A stretch of DNA of 19,990 bases from Acholeplasmataceae bacterium UBA5617. GTDB taxonomy: Bacteria > Bacillota_I > Bacilli_A > Acholeplasmatales > Acholeplasmataceae. Each line of letters starts with the position of its first letter. Position 1 is the stretch's first letter. Position numbers and translations under genes: made by a program. The notes below the pieces were generated by a model, which saw only the letters and a list, made by a program, of their open reading frames with translations, was not told the DNA's origin and searched no databases. Shown here in pieces: positions 1 through 7,407 of this stretch. The stretch is from the NCBI GenBank assembly GCA_002424575.1, contig DIKN01000113.1, positions 1 through 19,990 on the forward strand, in the 5' to 3' direction.

Positions 1-356
1 ATGATGTAAGCTAAAACCTCTGCAAATACAAGAGCAAGAAGAGCGATACTTCCAGAACTGGAAAGCACAAAGTTCATAATACCCGATAAAAAGGCAACAC
101 CTTTTCCATAAGCTTTTCGTAAATAGATATAATAACCACCAGTCTCAGGAAACATCGTTCCTAATTCTGCATATGTCAATCCGGAGAACAACGTGATGAT
201 GCCACCGATTAACCATACGAGAAGAGAAAGACCTAAAGCATAACCTACTTCGACCATAACCATACTTGCAAAAACAAAGATTCCTGATCCAATCATAATC
301 CCTGCTAAGATAGCAATTCCACTCAATAATCCGATTTCTTTTTTAAGTGAAGACAT
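1..356 (-). CDS. APC-family amino-acid permease, N-terminal part (runs off window)
   Basis: The open frame starts with ATG at 356 and is still open at base 1, giving about 118 codons of a longer gene. The translation begins MSSLKKEIGLLSGIAILAG and continues GIMIGSGIFVFAS, the glycine-rich broken helix 1 typical of APC/LAT-type amino-acid transporters. It is followed by YAELGTMFPETGGYYIYLRK, the conserved helix 2-3 segment of the same family. Four hydrophobic segments are visible (about residues 9-33, 39-60, 85-100 and 100-118). An AAAGGATG Shine-Dalgarno lies about 9 bases upstream of the ATG. The methyltransferase terminator sits just upstream, so this is probably its own transcription unit, although no convincing -35/-10 pair was seen in the 60-base gap. 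The family call is firm; substrate (an amino acid or polyamine) cannot be read from this fragment. Confidence 0.88.
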   Translation of the reverse strand, partial: MSSLKKEIGLLSGIAILAGIMIGSGIFVFASMVMVEVGYALGLSLLVWLIGGIITLFSGLTYAELGTMFPETGGYYIYLRKAYGKGVAFLSGIMNFVLSSSGSIALLALVFAEVLAYI

Positions 357-418
357 CTGTATCATCCTTTCATCCATCATTACATTAGCACAAAATGGTT
401 TGAATTTCGAATTATTTG

Positions 419-455
419 CAAAAAAACACGCGATCACCCAACGTGATGTGCGTGT
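419..455 (-). terminator. Rho-independent terminator of the methyltransferase operon
   Basis: On the minus strand ACACGCACATCAC pairs with GTGATCGCGTGT around a GTTGG loop with one small internal bulge, and a run of seven T follows. The methyltransferase stop codon TGA (434-436) lies inside the descending arm, so the last codons (HAHHVG) form the ascending arm and loop. Confidence 0.8.
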
Positions 456-1132
456 GTAATAACCATGGATAATAAATCACCATCTTCTTGCCATGAAGAC
501 TGATCAAAATCATGATAGGCTTGAACGTGTAGATGATGACGTTCTATGATATCGATCAATTCATTTTTCGTATAGGGATAAAGTTTGGTTTGATCGGATG
601 TTTTCATATCATCGATTGTTAATATGGTTTTGAAGAGTATGTAGTCATGGTGGTATTCATATTCACGAATGAAAGAACCCCTTTCAAAGTCAATAGGTTT
701 GAGTGCATGTGGCCGTTTTTTTAGAATGTTGTTGTAGTTTAAAAGTTGGATTAACAGATATCCATTCGGCGAAAGAACTTGCTTTATTCGTTTAAAAAAT
801 AGCATAAGTTCATCAGGATGGAGATGAGGAATCGTATTACCAAAACACGTCATCAAGGAAAGAGGAGGTTGATGGATTAAAAAATCGACCATATTTCCTT
901 GATAAAAGTTGAGATTGGGAAAATCCTTTTTCGCTTGTTGAATCATGTTTTCATTTAAATCTACACCAAACACATTCATCTTAAACGTATTTAAAAGATG
1001 AACCAAACGACCAGTCCCACACCCAAGATCAATAGCACGCTCTTCAGGTTTAATATAGGGAACAAGAAATGTTTTTAAATCATCGTCAAATGGAAAAATG
1101 CGATTATAATAGTGAGCAAAATGATCGTACAT
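434..1132 (-). CDS. Class I SAM-dependent methyltransferase
   Basis: This is a 232-residue soluble protein with the Rossmann-type SAM-binding motif I at residues 34-42 (IDLGCGTGR), an acidic residue at the end of strand 2 (GVDLN, Asp58) that would hold the SAM ribose, and a motif-IV-like CFGNTIPHL stretch near 96-104. Length and motif order fit the Methyltransf_25/11-like small-molecule methyltransferases; substrate is unknown. The ATG at 1132 is preceded by TAGGAGC at good spacing, located inside the end of the upstream AEC transporter gene. The two genes are separated by a single base (transporter stop at 1134), so they are almost surely co-transcribed and translationally coupled. This suggests, but does not show, that the methyltransferase acts on something linked to the transported compound. 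Confidence 0.85.
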   Translation of the reverse strand: MYDHFAHYYNRIFPFDDDLKTFLVPYIKPEERAIDLGCGTGRLVHLLNTFKMNVFGVDLNENMIQQAKKDFPNLNFYQGNMVDFLIHQPPLSLMTCFGNTIPHLHPDELMLFFKRIKQVLSPNGYLLIQLLNYNNILKKRPHALKPIDFERGSFIREYEYHHDYILFKTILTIDDMKTSDQTKLYPYTKNELIDIIERHHLHVQAYHDFDQSSWQEDGDLLSMVITHAHHVG

Positions 1133-1133
1133 A

Positions 1134-2141
1134 TTATAAAGCTCCTACAGCTCTAAAAAAGACAATGAAGCCAAATAGTGTGAAAATTGAAAAGACAGAG
1201 GACCATATGACCAATTGTCCAGCTAACTTTTCATCTCCACCCATCTCATGGACCATGATGGCTGATGAAACAGCTATTGGGGTTGCAAACAGGGCAATCA
1301 AACCTGCATAGGCATATTCCATCCCTGGTATACGATCTTCCAAATAATAAGCTAACCCGAGTGTGATGGCTGGAACAATCACGATACGCCACATGACACC
1401 TAATGCAATTTTATTCAAAAGTGGTTTAACAACTGAAAGTTCAAATTGGCCTCCTAAAGCGATTAACGCCATAGGTGAAGCCGTTTGGCTGATTAAGCGA
1501 ATGGCATCGTAGATAAACGTTGCATCCTCTTTGATAGAGAAGATGGGTTCTCCACCATGAGGGGTTAATAGACCACGAATAACGAGGACGAATAATCCTA
1601 AGAACACACCAATAATGAGTGGATTTGTCACGATATTTTTGATCATTTTTTGTATGCTGATGCGTTCACCATGCTCATTCGTTTGATACATTGTCAGCGA
1701 GATAACCGACAAGACATTGGCTAAAGGAATGGTAAAGGCAGAGAGCAAAGCAACAACAGCAATCGCTTCGACACCACCAAGTGTCTGAGCGAGTGGAATA
1801 CCAATCAAAGCAAAATTTGAACGTACAATCACCTGTAAGATGACACCTTTTTGATTGGGGTCTTTGACAGTAAATGGAATGGTTAAGTAACCTATTGAAA
1901 AGAGAATAAGCATCATGACCACTGCAAACAAAATGACCCCAAATTTGATCTCAGAGAGATTGTCGATGTTATAGACATTAAAAAAGAGCAGTGCAGGCAA
2001 ACCTACACGGAAAACATATTTATTCAGCATATTGATAAAATGCATATCAATAAAATGAATGCGTTTTAAAAAATACCCTAATATAATCAATAAAACGATT
2101 GGTAGAATGGCGTTCGTTGCAAACAAAAAAGTATCGAACAT
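1134..2141 (-). CDS. AEC (auxin efflux carrier) family transporter
   Basis: This 335-residue integral membrane protein has about ten hydrophobic segments (roughly 5-26, 40-58, 67-90, 105-120, 122-150, 166-190, 221-236, 243-263, 277-298 and 308-330) in the two-halves pattern of the Mem_trans/AEC family. The conserved RSNFALIGIPLAQ segment at 107-119 and the glycine/proline-rich RVGLPALLFFNV at 45-56 are typical of the family. Bacterial members move organic acids (malate, malonate) or are uncharacterised, so substrate is open. Translation starts at ATG 2141 behind a weak AAAGCGAG site. A TGATACAAT extended -10 lies upstream and overlaps a perfect 13-base palindrome, suggesting a dedicated regulator. 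The methyltransferase follows after one base and shares the mRNA. Confidence 0.88.
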   Translation of the reverse strand: MFDTFLFATNAILPIVLLIILGYFLKRIHFIDMHFINMLNKYVFRVGLPALLFFNVYNIDNLSEIKFGVILFAVVMMLILFSIGYLTIPFTVKDPNQKGVILQVIVRSNFALIGIPLAQTLGGVEAIAVVALLSAFTIPLANVLSVISLTMYQTNEHGERISIQKMIKNIVTNPLIIGVFLGLFVLVIRGLLTPHGGEPIFSIKEDATFIYDAIRLISQTASPMALIALGGQFELSVVKPLLNKIALGVMWRIVIVPAITLGLAYYLEDRIPGMEYAYAGLIALFATPIAVSSAIMVHEMGGDEKLAGQLVIWSSVFSIFTLFGFIVFFRAVGAL

Positions 2142-2168
2142 GAGGATAACTCGCTTTCACAGTATACG

Positions 2169-2181
2169 GATACATTGTATC
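2169..2181. promoter_or_regulatory. Perfect palindrome over the -10 (candidate operator)
   Basis: The sequence GATACA-T-TGTATC is a perfect 13-base dyad. It overlaps the extended -10 of the AEC transporter operon, the position where a repressor dimer would block RNA polymerase. A regulator gene is not present next to it in the window. Function is inferred from position and symmetry only. Confidence 0.4.
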
Positions 2182-2202
2182 ATGTTTACCTACTTTCAAC
2201 AA
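2174..2202 (-). promoter_or_regulatory. Promoter of AEC transporter-methyltransferase operon
   Basis: Minus-strand TACAAT (2174-2179) is preceded by TGA, making an extended -10 (TGnTACAAT). TTGTTG at 2197-2202 lies exactly 17 bases upstream; TTGAAA at 2194-2199 would give 14. The promoter starts just after the DUF2188 terminator and lies 33 bases before the transporter ATG. Confidence 0.6.
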
Positions 2203-2211
2203 TCTCGCCAT

Positions 2212-2247
2212 AAAGAAAAACGCGGCAATGATGCACGCGTTTTGTTT
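2212..2247 (-). terminator. Terminator after the DUF2188 gene
   Basis: On the minus strand AAAACGCG pairs with CGCGTTTT around an 11-base loop, and the stem can extend through a few more A-T pairs. The tail reads TTTTTCTTT. The hairpin begins within a few bases of the stop codon at 2252. Confidence 0.78.
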
Positions 2248-2251
2248 CATG

Positions 2252-2773
2252 TTAGGATTCCTTCTTGGTGTAATCTTGCTTACGGATTGAACCATCAACT
2301 TTATGAATGACCACAGCTGATCCGGCAGATTCAGCTAGTTGTTCAGCAAATGCAATGGCTTCCTTTTGAGTATCGAAGAATTTGATCGTTTTGGTGGATC
2401 CTTCTTTGCGGACTCGCCATTTTTTAAAATTATCTGAATCTTCATCTTTATTTTGGGACACATGATATTTAGCAACTTTAGGTGTCTTCGATGATGATTT
2501 TTCTTCTTCTGCTAACTCTTCTTGTTTATCTTCTACGGGTGCTGGTTTTTCAATCGGTTTCTTTTCAACGACAGGCTTATTTTCTGCTTTAACTTCAACT
2601 TTCTTTTCAATCACGGGTTCCGGTTTCGGTGCTGGTTGTGGTATCACTTCAACTGAAGGTTCTTCAACCTTCTTCTCAACAACTACCGCTTGTTCAGTCT
2701 TTTGATCGACAATAGCAGCCTTATTTGCCTCAAGGGCTTTTTTCTGTTCACGTCTCTTTCTAAAAAAACACAT
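2252..2773 (-). CDS. DUF2188 domain protein with charged Pro/Glu/Lys/Val linker
   Basis: This protein has 173 residues. Residues 102-168 (KYHVSQNKD, KKWRVRKEGSTKT, FDTQKEAIAFAEQLAES, VVIHKVDGSIRKQDY) match the DUF2188 pattern: a small alpha-beta fold with a Trp-Arg-Val strand, a helix rich in Ala and a VIHKxDG strand. The first 16 residues are basic (MCFFRKRREQKK). Residues 20-98 are a low-complexity linker of Glu, Lys, Val and Pro repeats (EKKVE, KPEPVIEKKVE, EKKPIEKPAP), surely disordered. There is no signal peptide or membrane helix. A GGGAG Shine-Dalgarno lies about 8 bases before the ATG. The gene stands alone between two terminators, with TATAAT boxes upstream. No biochemical function is established for the domain, and the neighbours give no hint. 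Confidence 0.8.
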   Translation of the reverse strand: MCFFRKRREQKKALEANKAAIVDQKTEQAVVVEKKVEEPSVEVIPQPAPKPEPVIEKKVEVKAENKPVVEKKPIEKPAPVEDKQEELAEEEKSSSKTPKVAKYHVSQNKDEDSDNFKKWRVRKEGSTKTIKFFDTQKEAIAFAEQLAESAGSAVVIHKVDGSIRKQDYTKKES

Positions 2774-2805
2774 GGATAAATCTCCCTTCTTCGTACTTTA
2801 CTTTC

Positions 2806-2825
2806 ATTATAATACATAAATTATA
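2806..2825 (-). promoter_or_regulatory. Tandem TATAAT boxes upstream of the DUF2188 gene
   Basis: Two perfect minus-strand TATAAT hexamers occur at 2806-2811 and 2820-2825, 33 and 47 bases before the start codon. No good TTGACA partner was found at 17 bases for either, so which one is used is unclear. Confidence 0.5.
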
Positions 2826-2863
2826 ATTTTTCCTCATGAAAGATTTTTATTCACTTGTCACAT

Positions 2864-2893
2864 GAAAAAAGCGATATCAAAACTCGCTTTTTA
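2864..2893 (-). terminator. Terminator of the subtilase-lipoprotein operon
   Basis: On the minus strand AAAAAGCGA pairs with TCGCTTTTT around a roughly 9-base loop and the tail is a run of T. The lipoprotein stop codon TAA (2891-2893) is part of the ascending arm. Confidence 0.8.
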
Positions 2894-3418
2894 ATCGTTT
2901 TCGATAACATAAACAAGACGTGAAATCTCAGTCACAAGTCCTGATGAATCGGTGACTCGATAGGTGATGATATACCGACCAACAGCAGGTAATACTTCAC
3001 CCAAAACATCAACAATCACTTCCTCATCGCTGTTATCATATGCAGTGATCCCAGCATTTTCCCAAACATCACCTAAAAGGATGGTATCAACTCCTGGATT
3101 TAAAGTCGCAACAGGTGGTGTTTGATCTTTGACTGTCACTTTTCTGACAAGTGTTTGAACAAGATCGCGATGGGTTGTTTGATAAATGATATCATAAACG
3201 CCTTCTTTAGTAACATCAACTTGATTGAGAATCACAACAACTTCAAGTTTTTTTAATCCGTAATAAGCTTCAGCACCAGCATCAACATGTAATTCACCGA
3301 GATCGATGGTGTCCTGTCCCGGGAGTAGATCAAAATCAAGATACTTTAACGACACATCTGTGCATGATGAAAGGATGGTGATGCATATCATGGTCATCAT
3401 CAAAAGCATTTTTTTCAT
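2891..3418 (-). CDS. Lipoprotein with two DUF5011-type Ig-like modules
   Basis: The protein has 175 residues from ATG 3418. The N-terminus (MKK, then a hydrophobic stretch, then ILSSC) is a lipoprotein signal peptide with lipobox LSSC and acceptor Cys19. Two bacterial Ig-like modules of the DUF5011 kind follow (about 27-100 and 104-172). Each has the 'D-T-I-x-L-G-x-x-x-x-x-A-G' opening and a 'G-x-Y-x-I-x-Y' strand near its end (GVYDIIYQT; GRYIITYRVTDSSG). A start at 3427 is possible but puts the GAGG Shine-Dalgarno against the start codon, whereas at 3418 it is about 10 bases away. The 3418 start also overlaps the upstream stop as ATGA, the usual sign of translational coupling to the subtilase gene. 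The subtilase ends in two modules of the same type, so the proteins probably work together at the membrane surface. That partnership is an inference. Confidence 0.8.
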   Translation of the reverse strand: MKKMLLMMTMICITILSSCTDVSLKYLDFDLLPGQDTIDLGELHVDAGAEAYYGLKKLEVVVILNQVDVTKEGVYDIIYQTTHRDLVQTLVRKVTVKDQTPPVATLNPGVDTILLGDVWENAGITAYDNSDEEVIVDVLGEVLPAVGRYIITYRVTDSSGLVTEISRLVYVIEND

Positions 3419-5892
3419 AGTGTCCATCCCTCTTCTTTTCTCCGATAGGCAAGAATGGGTGTCGGATGATAATCTTGTTGATCTAAAATGTAGACAAATT
3501 TGCTGCGTTGATAGATTTTTTGGTCGATTGTCACACGATAGATGACCTCATAGATACCAGGTGCTCGGTTATCCACAGGATTGATGACTTCAATGAGACC
3601 TTTCGATGAGGTTGCACCTGCATCGGTATAAACCTCACCGACATAAAGGGTTGTCACATCCGGTAAAAGAGTAATCGTTGGTGGCTCTTGAAAAAGGATA
3701 GTAACCATACGTATCTTCGCATCAACCATAATATCTTCATCGTATATACGATAGATGATACGATACGTTGATGCATCAATCATCACGATTTCTCTGATGA
3801 TGTGAAGCATAGGATCGATTAATGTTGTCCCCGCATCTTCCCAATCTTCAAAACGAGAAATCGTATCTACTTGAGGTCTTAAAGTGATGGATTCAGGGTG
3901 ATATATTTTCTCGTAGATGGGATAAATGGAAAGATCTTCCTGAACGTCATCAAAAGGGGCACTCCATCCCAAAAAGATGAAGGAAAATGAGGGTGAATCC
4001 GGTCGTATTAAGTCATCAGGTGGGGTTGCGTTTTGACCATACATGAGTCTTTCAGTTGACAAAACGGTCATACGATCATAGCTGTAAAAAGTGATGACAT
4101 ATTGACCATCATCAAACCGAGCATACAATGTCATCGACTCTGTTATGGGTTGAGGGTTGTACGGATTTGTAAGTGAAGCATCCAGATACCAACCGATGAA
4201 TGGGTAAATACTTGGAGGAATCGGTGGTTGAGGTATGACATGATAACTGTAGGTTTCAGTACTGAAGATGTCATCGTCTATCATGTAGGTGATGTCAAAT
4301 TGCTTAGGGGTAAAACCCGCATATAAAACTGCGTCACTCGTAAATGGTTCTTGTTGATACGGTATCGTTTGCATCTGATCATAAAACCAGCCTGTAAAAT
4401 CATAACCCTCACGATCACTTAGTATCGGTAAAGAGGGAATGATGCCATGTAAAACTTCAAGTGTATCCAAGATCGTTGTGTTATCCATCAAGGTCAATTG
4501 ATAGCGATTAGGTTCATATTTTGCATAGAGTGTGATCGACATTGATGTGATGTCAACACCGACTTGAAAGGGTTGAGTCAAGGCTTGATCTTGATACCAA
4601 CCTAGAAATGTATACCCATTTTTAATAGGCGATTCAACTTCAAAGGTATATCCCTTAACGACTTGGATAGGATTGATCGTTGTACCTCCAAAAGTTTCAA
4701 ATGTGATGGTGATGAATTCAACATCGAGGGCGTTTGCCGCATGGACCACACCATAGCCATAATAAACATCATAGCCAACACTCCCACGATCGGTGGTTGT
4801 TGACAACAATTGAGCGATGATTTGATCATCAGTAAAAAGCGTGAAGTAATCAAGCATTAATGCAACTATTCCTGTCACCTGTGGTGCTGCAAATGATGTT
4901 CCAGATCCCATCGAATACCCGTTGTTCAATGTGGATGAAACAATTTGTGATCCGGGAGCTGTGATGTCGACAGCATCATTAAAATTTGAAAATGATGATA
5001 GGGTCAGTGTTTGATCAACCGAGCCGACACTGATGACACCAGAATACGATGCAGGGTAATATTTTGTCGATGTTCCATCATTTCCACTTGCACCAATCAC
5101 GATAATTCCAGCATTTTGAGCTTCTATAACAGCATTGCGCACAATCGTATTTTGTGTGGTTGAACCAAGACTTAAATTAATGATATCGGCACCTTGTTCG
5201 CGCGCATAGTGAATCCCTTCAGCGATGACTGAATCACTAAATTCTTTGGATTCATCTTCGGATGTCAATGGATTATCAGCATTATTCGCTTTGATGATTA
5301 AAAGTGAACTCTCTGAAACGAGCCCTGCAATACCTTTATTGTTATTTTTATTTGCAGCTATGATACCTGCTACCATGCTTCCATGACCATTATCATCTTC
5401 AACATGCGAAAGAGACGTCGTACTGGTGACCTTGGTGCGTGCATTGTATGAATTGGGCAGGATGCGTCCAACAAATTCATCGTGATCGGTATCAATACCG
5501 GTATCGATGATCGCGATGACCACAGATGAAGACCCATCAGCTAAAAGCCAAGCTTCAGGAACTTTCATTAAGGATAAAGCATATTGATCACTCACGTAAG
5601 GATCATTAGTGATGGGGGTGATGCGTCCCATCGGATAGAGTGTTCGATCTTGTTCAAAACCGTATTGTTCCAATTCGTTAGAGCGATATTGAGGAACCCT
5701 GTAAGTTGCAAAACCATAAGATGATGCATCCATGAGTTCAATGGTATAAACTTCGCTGAGTTTTAGTGCTTCATTTGGGTTATCAACTTGAATCATCATG
5801 GTTACGTAGGTGTTCTCAGTAACATGAAAAAACGATGCTAAACCAGCAGTCGCCATGGCAAGGATAAGGATGAAGATCCATACCTTTTTCAC
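3415..5892 (-). CDS. Secreted subtilisin-like (S8) serine protease with InlB B-repeats and DUF5011 modules
   Basis: The protein has 825 residues from GTG 5892. A GTG at 5901 is also in frame, but AAGGGGTGA touches it and is well spaced only for 5892, which also gives a clean VKKVWIFILILAM signal peptide. A propeptide-like region (about 27-95) precedes the S8 domain (about 105-385). Catalytic residues are Asp130 (IAIIDTGID), His170 (DDNGHGSMVAG), oxyanion Asn271 (GASGNDG) and Ser333 (GSGTSFAAPQ). Four Listeria-Bacteroides/InlB B-type repeats follow (about 392-462, 464-530, 532-596 and 598-662), with GYTFLGWYQD-like strands and LYAKY-type ends. Two DUF5011-like modules close the protein (about 669-735 and 738-805). 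No LPxTG motif, C-terminal helix or lipobox is present, so it is secreted or held by its repeats or by the coupled downstream lipoprotein. An AT-rich upstream stretch (5913-5923) may hold the -10, but no clear promoter pair was seen. Confidence 0.88.
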   Translation of the reverse strand: MKKVWIFILILAMATAGLASFFHVTENTYVTMMIQVDNPNEALKLSEVYTIELMDASSYGFATYRVPQYRSNELEQYGFEQDRTLYPMGRITPITNDPYVSDQYALSLMKVPEAWLLADGSSSVVIAIIDTGIDTDHDEFVGRILPNSYNARTKVTSTTSLSHVEDDNGHGSMVAGIIAANKNNNKGIAGLVSESSLLIIKANNADNPLTSEDESKEFSDSVIAEGIHYAREQGADIINLSLGSTTQNTIVRNAVIEAQNAGIIVIGASGNDGTSTKYYPASYSGVISVGSVDQTLTLSSFSNFNDAVDITAPGSQIVSSTLNNGYSMGSGTSFAAPQVTGIVALMLDYFTLFTDDQIIAQLLSTTTDRGSVGYDVYYGYGVVHAANALDVEFITITFETFGGTTINPIQVVKGYTFEVESPIKNGYTFLGWYQDQALTQPFQVGVDITSMSITLYAKYEPNRYQLTLMDNTTILDTLEVLHGIIPSLPILSDREGYDFTGWFYDQMQTIPYQQEPFTSDAVLYAGFTPKQFDITYMIDDDIFSTETYSYHVIPQPPIPPSIYPFIGWYLDASLTNPYNPQPITESMTLYARFDDGQYVITFYSYDRMTVLSTERLMYGQNATPPDDLIRPDSPSFSFIFLGWSAPFDDVQEDLSIYPIYEKIYHPESITLRPQVDTISRFEDWEDAGTTLIDPMLHIIREIVMIDASTYRIIYRIYDEDIMVDAKIRMVTILFQEPPTITLLPDVTTLYVGEVYTDAGATSSKGLIEVINPVDNRAPGIYEVIYRVTIDQKIYQRSKFVYILDQQDYHPTPILAYRRKEEGWTL

Positions 5893-5972
5893 ATGATTCA
5901 CCCCTTACAACTATCATACTATAAAAGAAGCACTTTTATTGGTTCTATACGTCCATCTTACATGATGTTTTG

Positions 5973-5999
5973 AAAAAAAATACCCCAAATGGGGTATTA
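5973..5999 (-). terminator. Terminator of the nfeD-floT operon
   Basis: A perfect hairpin is formed by TACCCCA and TGGGGTA (5981-5987 and 5990-5996), extended by flanking A-T pairs, and is followed on the minus strand by eight T. It lies 4 bases past the flotillin stop codon at 6001. Confidence 0.88.
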
Positions 6000-6000
6000 A

Positions 6001-7395
6001 TTAATCCTTTTTAGGTTCTTCCTTTTTTTCAGTTCCTAAATATTTAGGCAATTCCATACCTGCCATGTCAAACAATTCTTTCATCGGAGGAATCGATTTA
6101 AACAATGATGAGGCAAATTGTGACGTTGATGATCCACCATCTTTGGAACCGCCATCCCAAACAGTGATCTTATCAAATTTAAGATTCTTGATTGCTTCCA
6201 CTTGAATTTGTACGAGTTTTTCAAGCTTATCTGCAATGAGAAGTTTAACCGCAGCATCAGGATTTTCACCCGCAGATTTGACAATCTCTTTGAAACCTTC
6301 CGCTTGTTTCGAAAGAATTTCATAACTACCACGTGCTTCTGCTTCTAATTTCGCATAAATAGCATCGGCTTCACCTTGTGCTTTTCTTCGAATTTCTTCA
6401 GCGAGTGCTTCTGCTTCAATGACACGACGTTGTTTTTCAATCTCTGATTTGATGATGACATCCGCTTCAAGGGTTGCCTTTTCACGTTGAGCACGCGCAA
6501 GTTCTGCAGTTTGTTCTGCGACATAGGCATCTTCTAAAGCTTTTGCTGTTGCGATTTTTTCAGCAGTCATCGCAATTCTTAATGATTCAGCTTCAGTCTC
6601 GCGACGAGAAGCGTTTGATTGTGAAATAAAACCTAACTGCTTGTTTTCACCTTCAATGGCTTTAGCATTGGCTTCTGCGACTTGGATGCGTTGGTCACGA
6701 AGTGCATTCGCTTCACCGATCGATCCATCTCTATTCTTTTCAGCAACAGTTTTTTTCGCGTCATTAATCGCTTTAGCTGCTGCCTCTTTACCAAGTGCTT
6801 CAATATATCCAGATTCATCGTTGATGTCGGTGACGTTCACGTTGATCAATCGAAGACCTATTTTTTTGAGTTCTGTTTCGACATTACCCGATACTGCTTC
6901 CAAGAACTTATCGCGGTCAGTATTGATTTCTTCGATGTCCATGGTCGCAATCACTAAACGAAGTTGCCCGAAAATGATATCTTTAGCAAGCTCTTGAATT
7001 TCTATCATCTTGAGTCCCAAGAGACGTTCAGCTGCATTTTGCATGACACCAGCTTCTGTAGAGATACCTACTGTAAACCGTGAGGGAACATCGATACGAA
7101 TGTTTTGACGTGAAAGAGCATTGGTTAAATCCACTTGAATCGACATAGGTGTCAAATCAAGAAATTGATAGGCTTGAAAAAAAGGATAAATGAACTTAGC
7201 TCCTCCGTGGATACACATCGCTGATTTGCTGCTACCATCATTGTTGTTTCCTACTTTACCATAGATGACTAATATTTTGTCTGATGGGCATTTTTTGATG
7301 CGTGATACGATAAAAACAAGAAATGAAAAGACGATGACGACAATCGCGGTAATAATCCCGGTGATGCCGGCTGGACTAGCAAAAATGTTTGTCAT
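6001..7395 (-). CDS. floT: Flotillin-like SPFH protein (FloT)
   Basis: This 464-residue flotillin scaffolds functional membrane microdomains. An N-terminal membrane segment (about 11-31, GIITAIVVIVFSFLVFIV) is followed by the SPFH/band-7 domain (about 36-190, including CIHGGAKFIYPFFQ and LINVNVTDINDESGYIEALG). A long Ala/Glu-rich coiled coil comes next (about 196-370, with repeated EAxA/AEA patterns such as RRKAQGEADAIYAKLEAEA), then the flotillin C-terminus (VQIQVEAIKNLKFDKITVWDGG) and a Gly/Ser and charged tail. Length and order fit bacterial FloT (about 500 residues in Bacillus subtilis YuaG). The ATG at 7395 has AAAGGAGA 7 bases upstream. It lies 12 bases after an NfeD-type gene, the same order as yuaF-floT in B. 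subtilis, so the two are one operon ending at the hairpin just past the stop. Confidence 0.92.
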   Translation of the reverse strand: MTNIFASPAGITGIITAIVVIVFSFLVFIVSRIKKCPSDKILVIYGKVGNNNDGSSKSAMCIHGGAKFIYPFFQAYQFLDLTPMSIQVDLTNALSRQNIRIDVPSRFTVGISTEAGVMQNAAERLLGLKMIEIQELAKDIIFGQLRLVIATMDIEEINTDRDKFLEAVSGNVETELKKIGLRLINVNVTDINDESGYIEALGKEAAAKAINDAKKTVAEKNRDGSIGEANALRDQRIQVAEANAKAIEGENKQLGFISQSNASRRETEAESLRIAMTAEKIATAKALEDAYVAEQTAELARAQREKATLEADVIIKSEIEKQRRVIEAEALAEEIRRKAQGEADAIYAKLEAEARGSYEILSKQAEGFKEIVKSAGENPDAAVKLLIADKLEKLVQIQVEAIKNLKFDKITVWDGGSKDGGSSTSQFASSLFKSIPPMKELFDMAGMELPKYLGTEKKEEPKKD

Positions 7396-7407
7396 GGTTG
7401 TTCTCCT

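Noticed and set aside
4602..4853. Alternative-frame open frames within the subtilase and flotillin genes (also 6081-6332, 6345-6530 and 6633-6818)
   Set aside because: They overlap strong coding frames fully and have low-complexity, non-family translations; shadows of the real genes.
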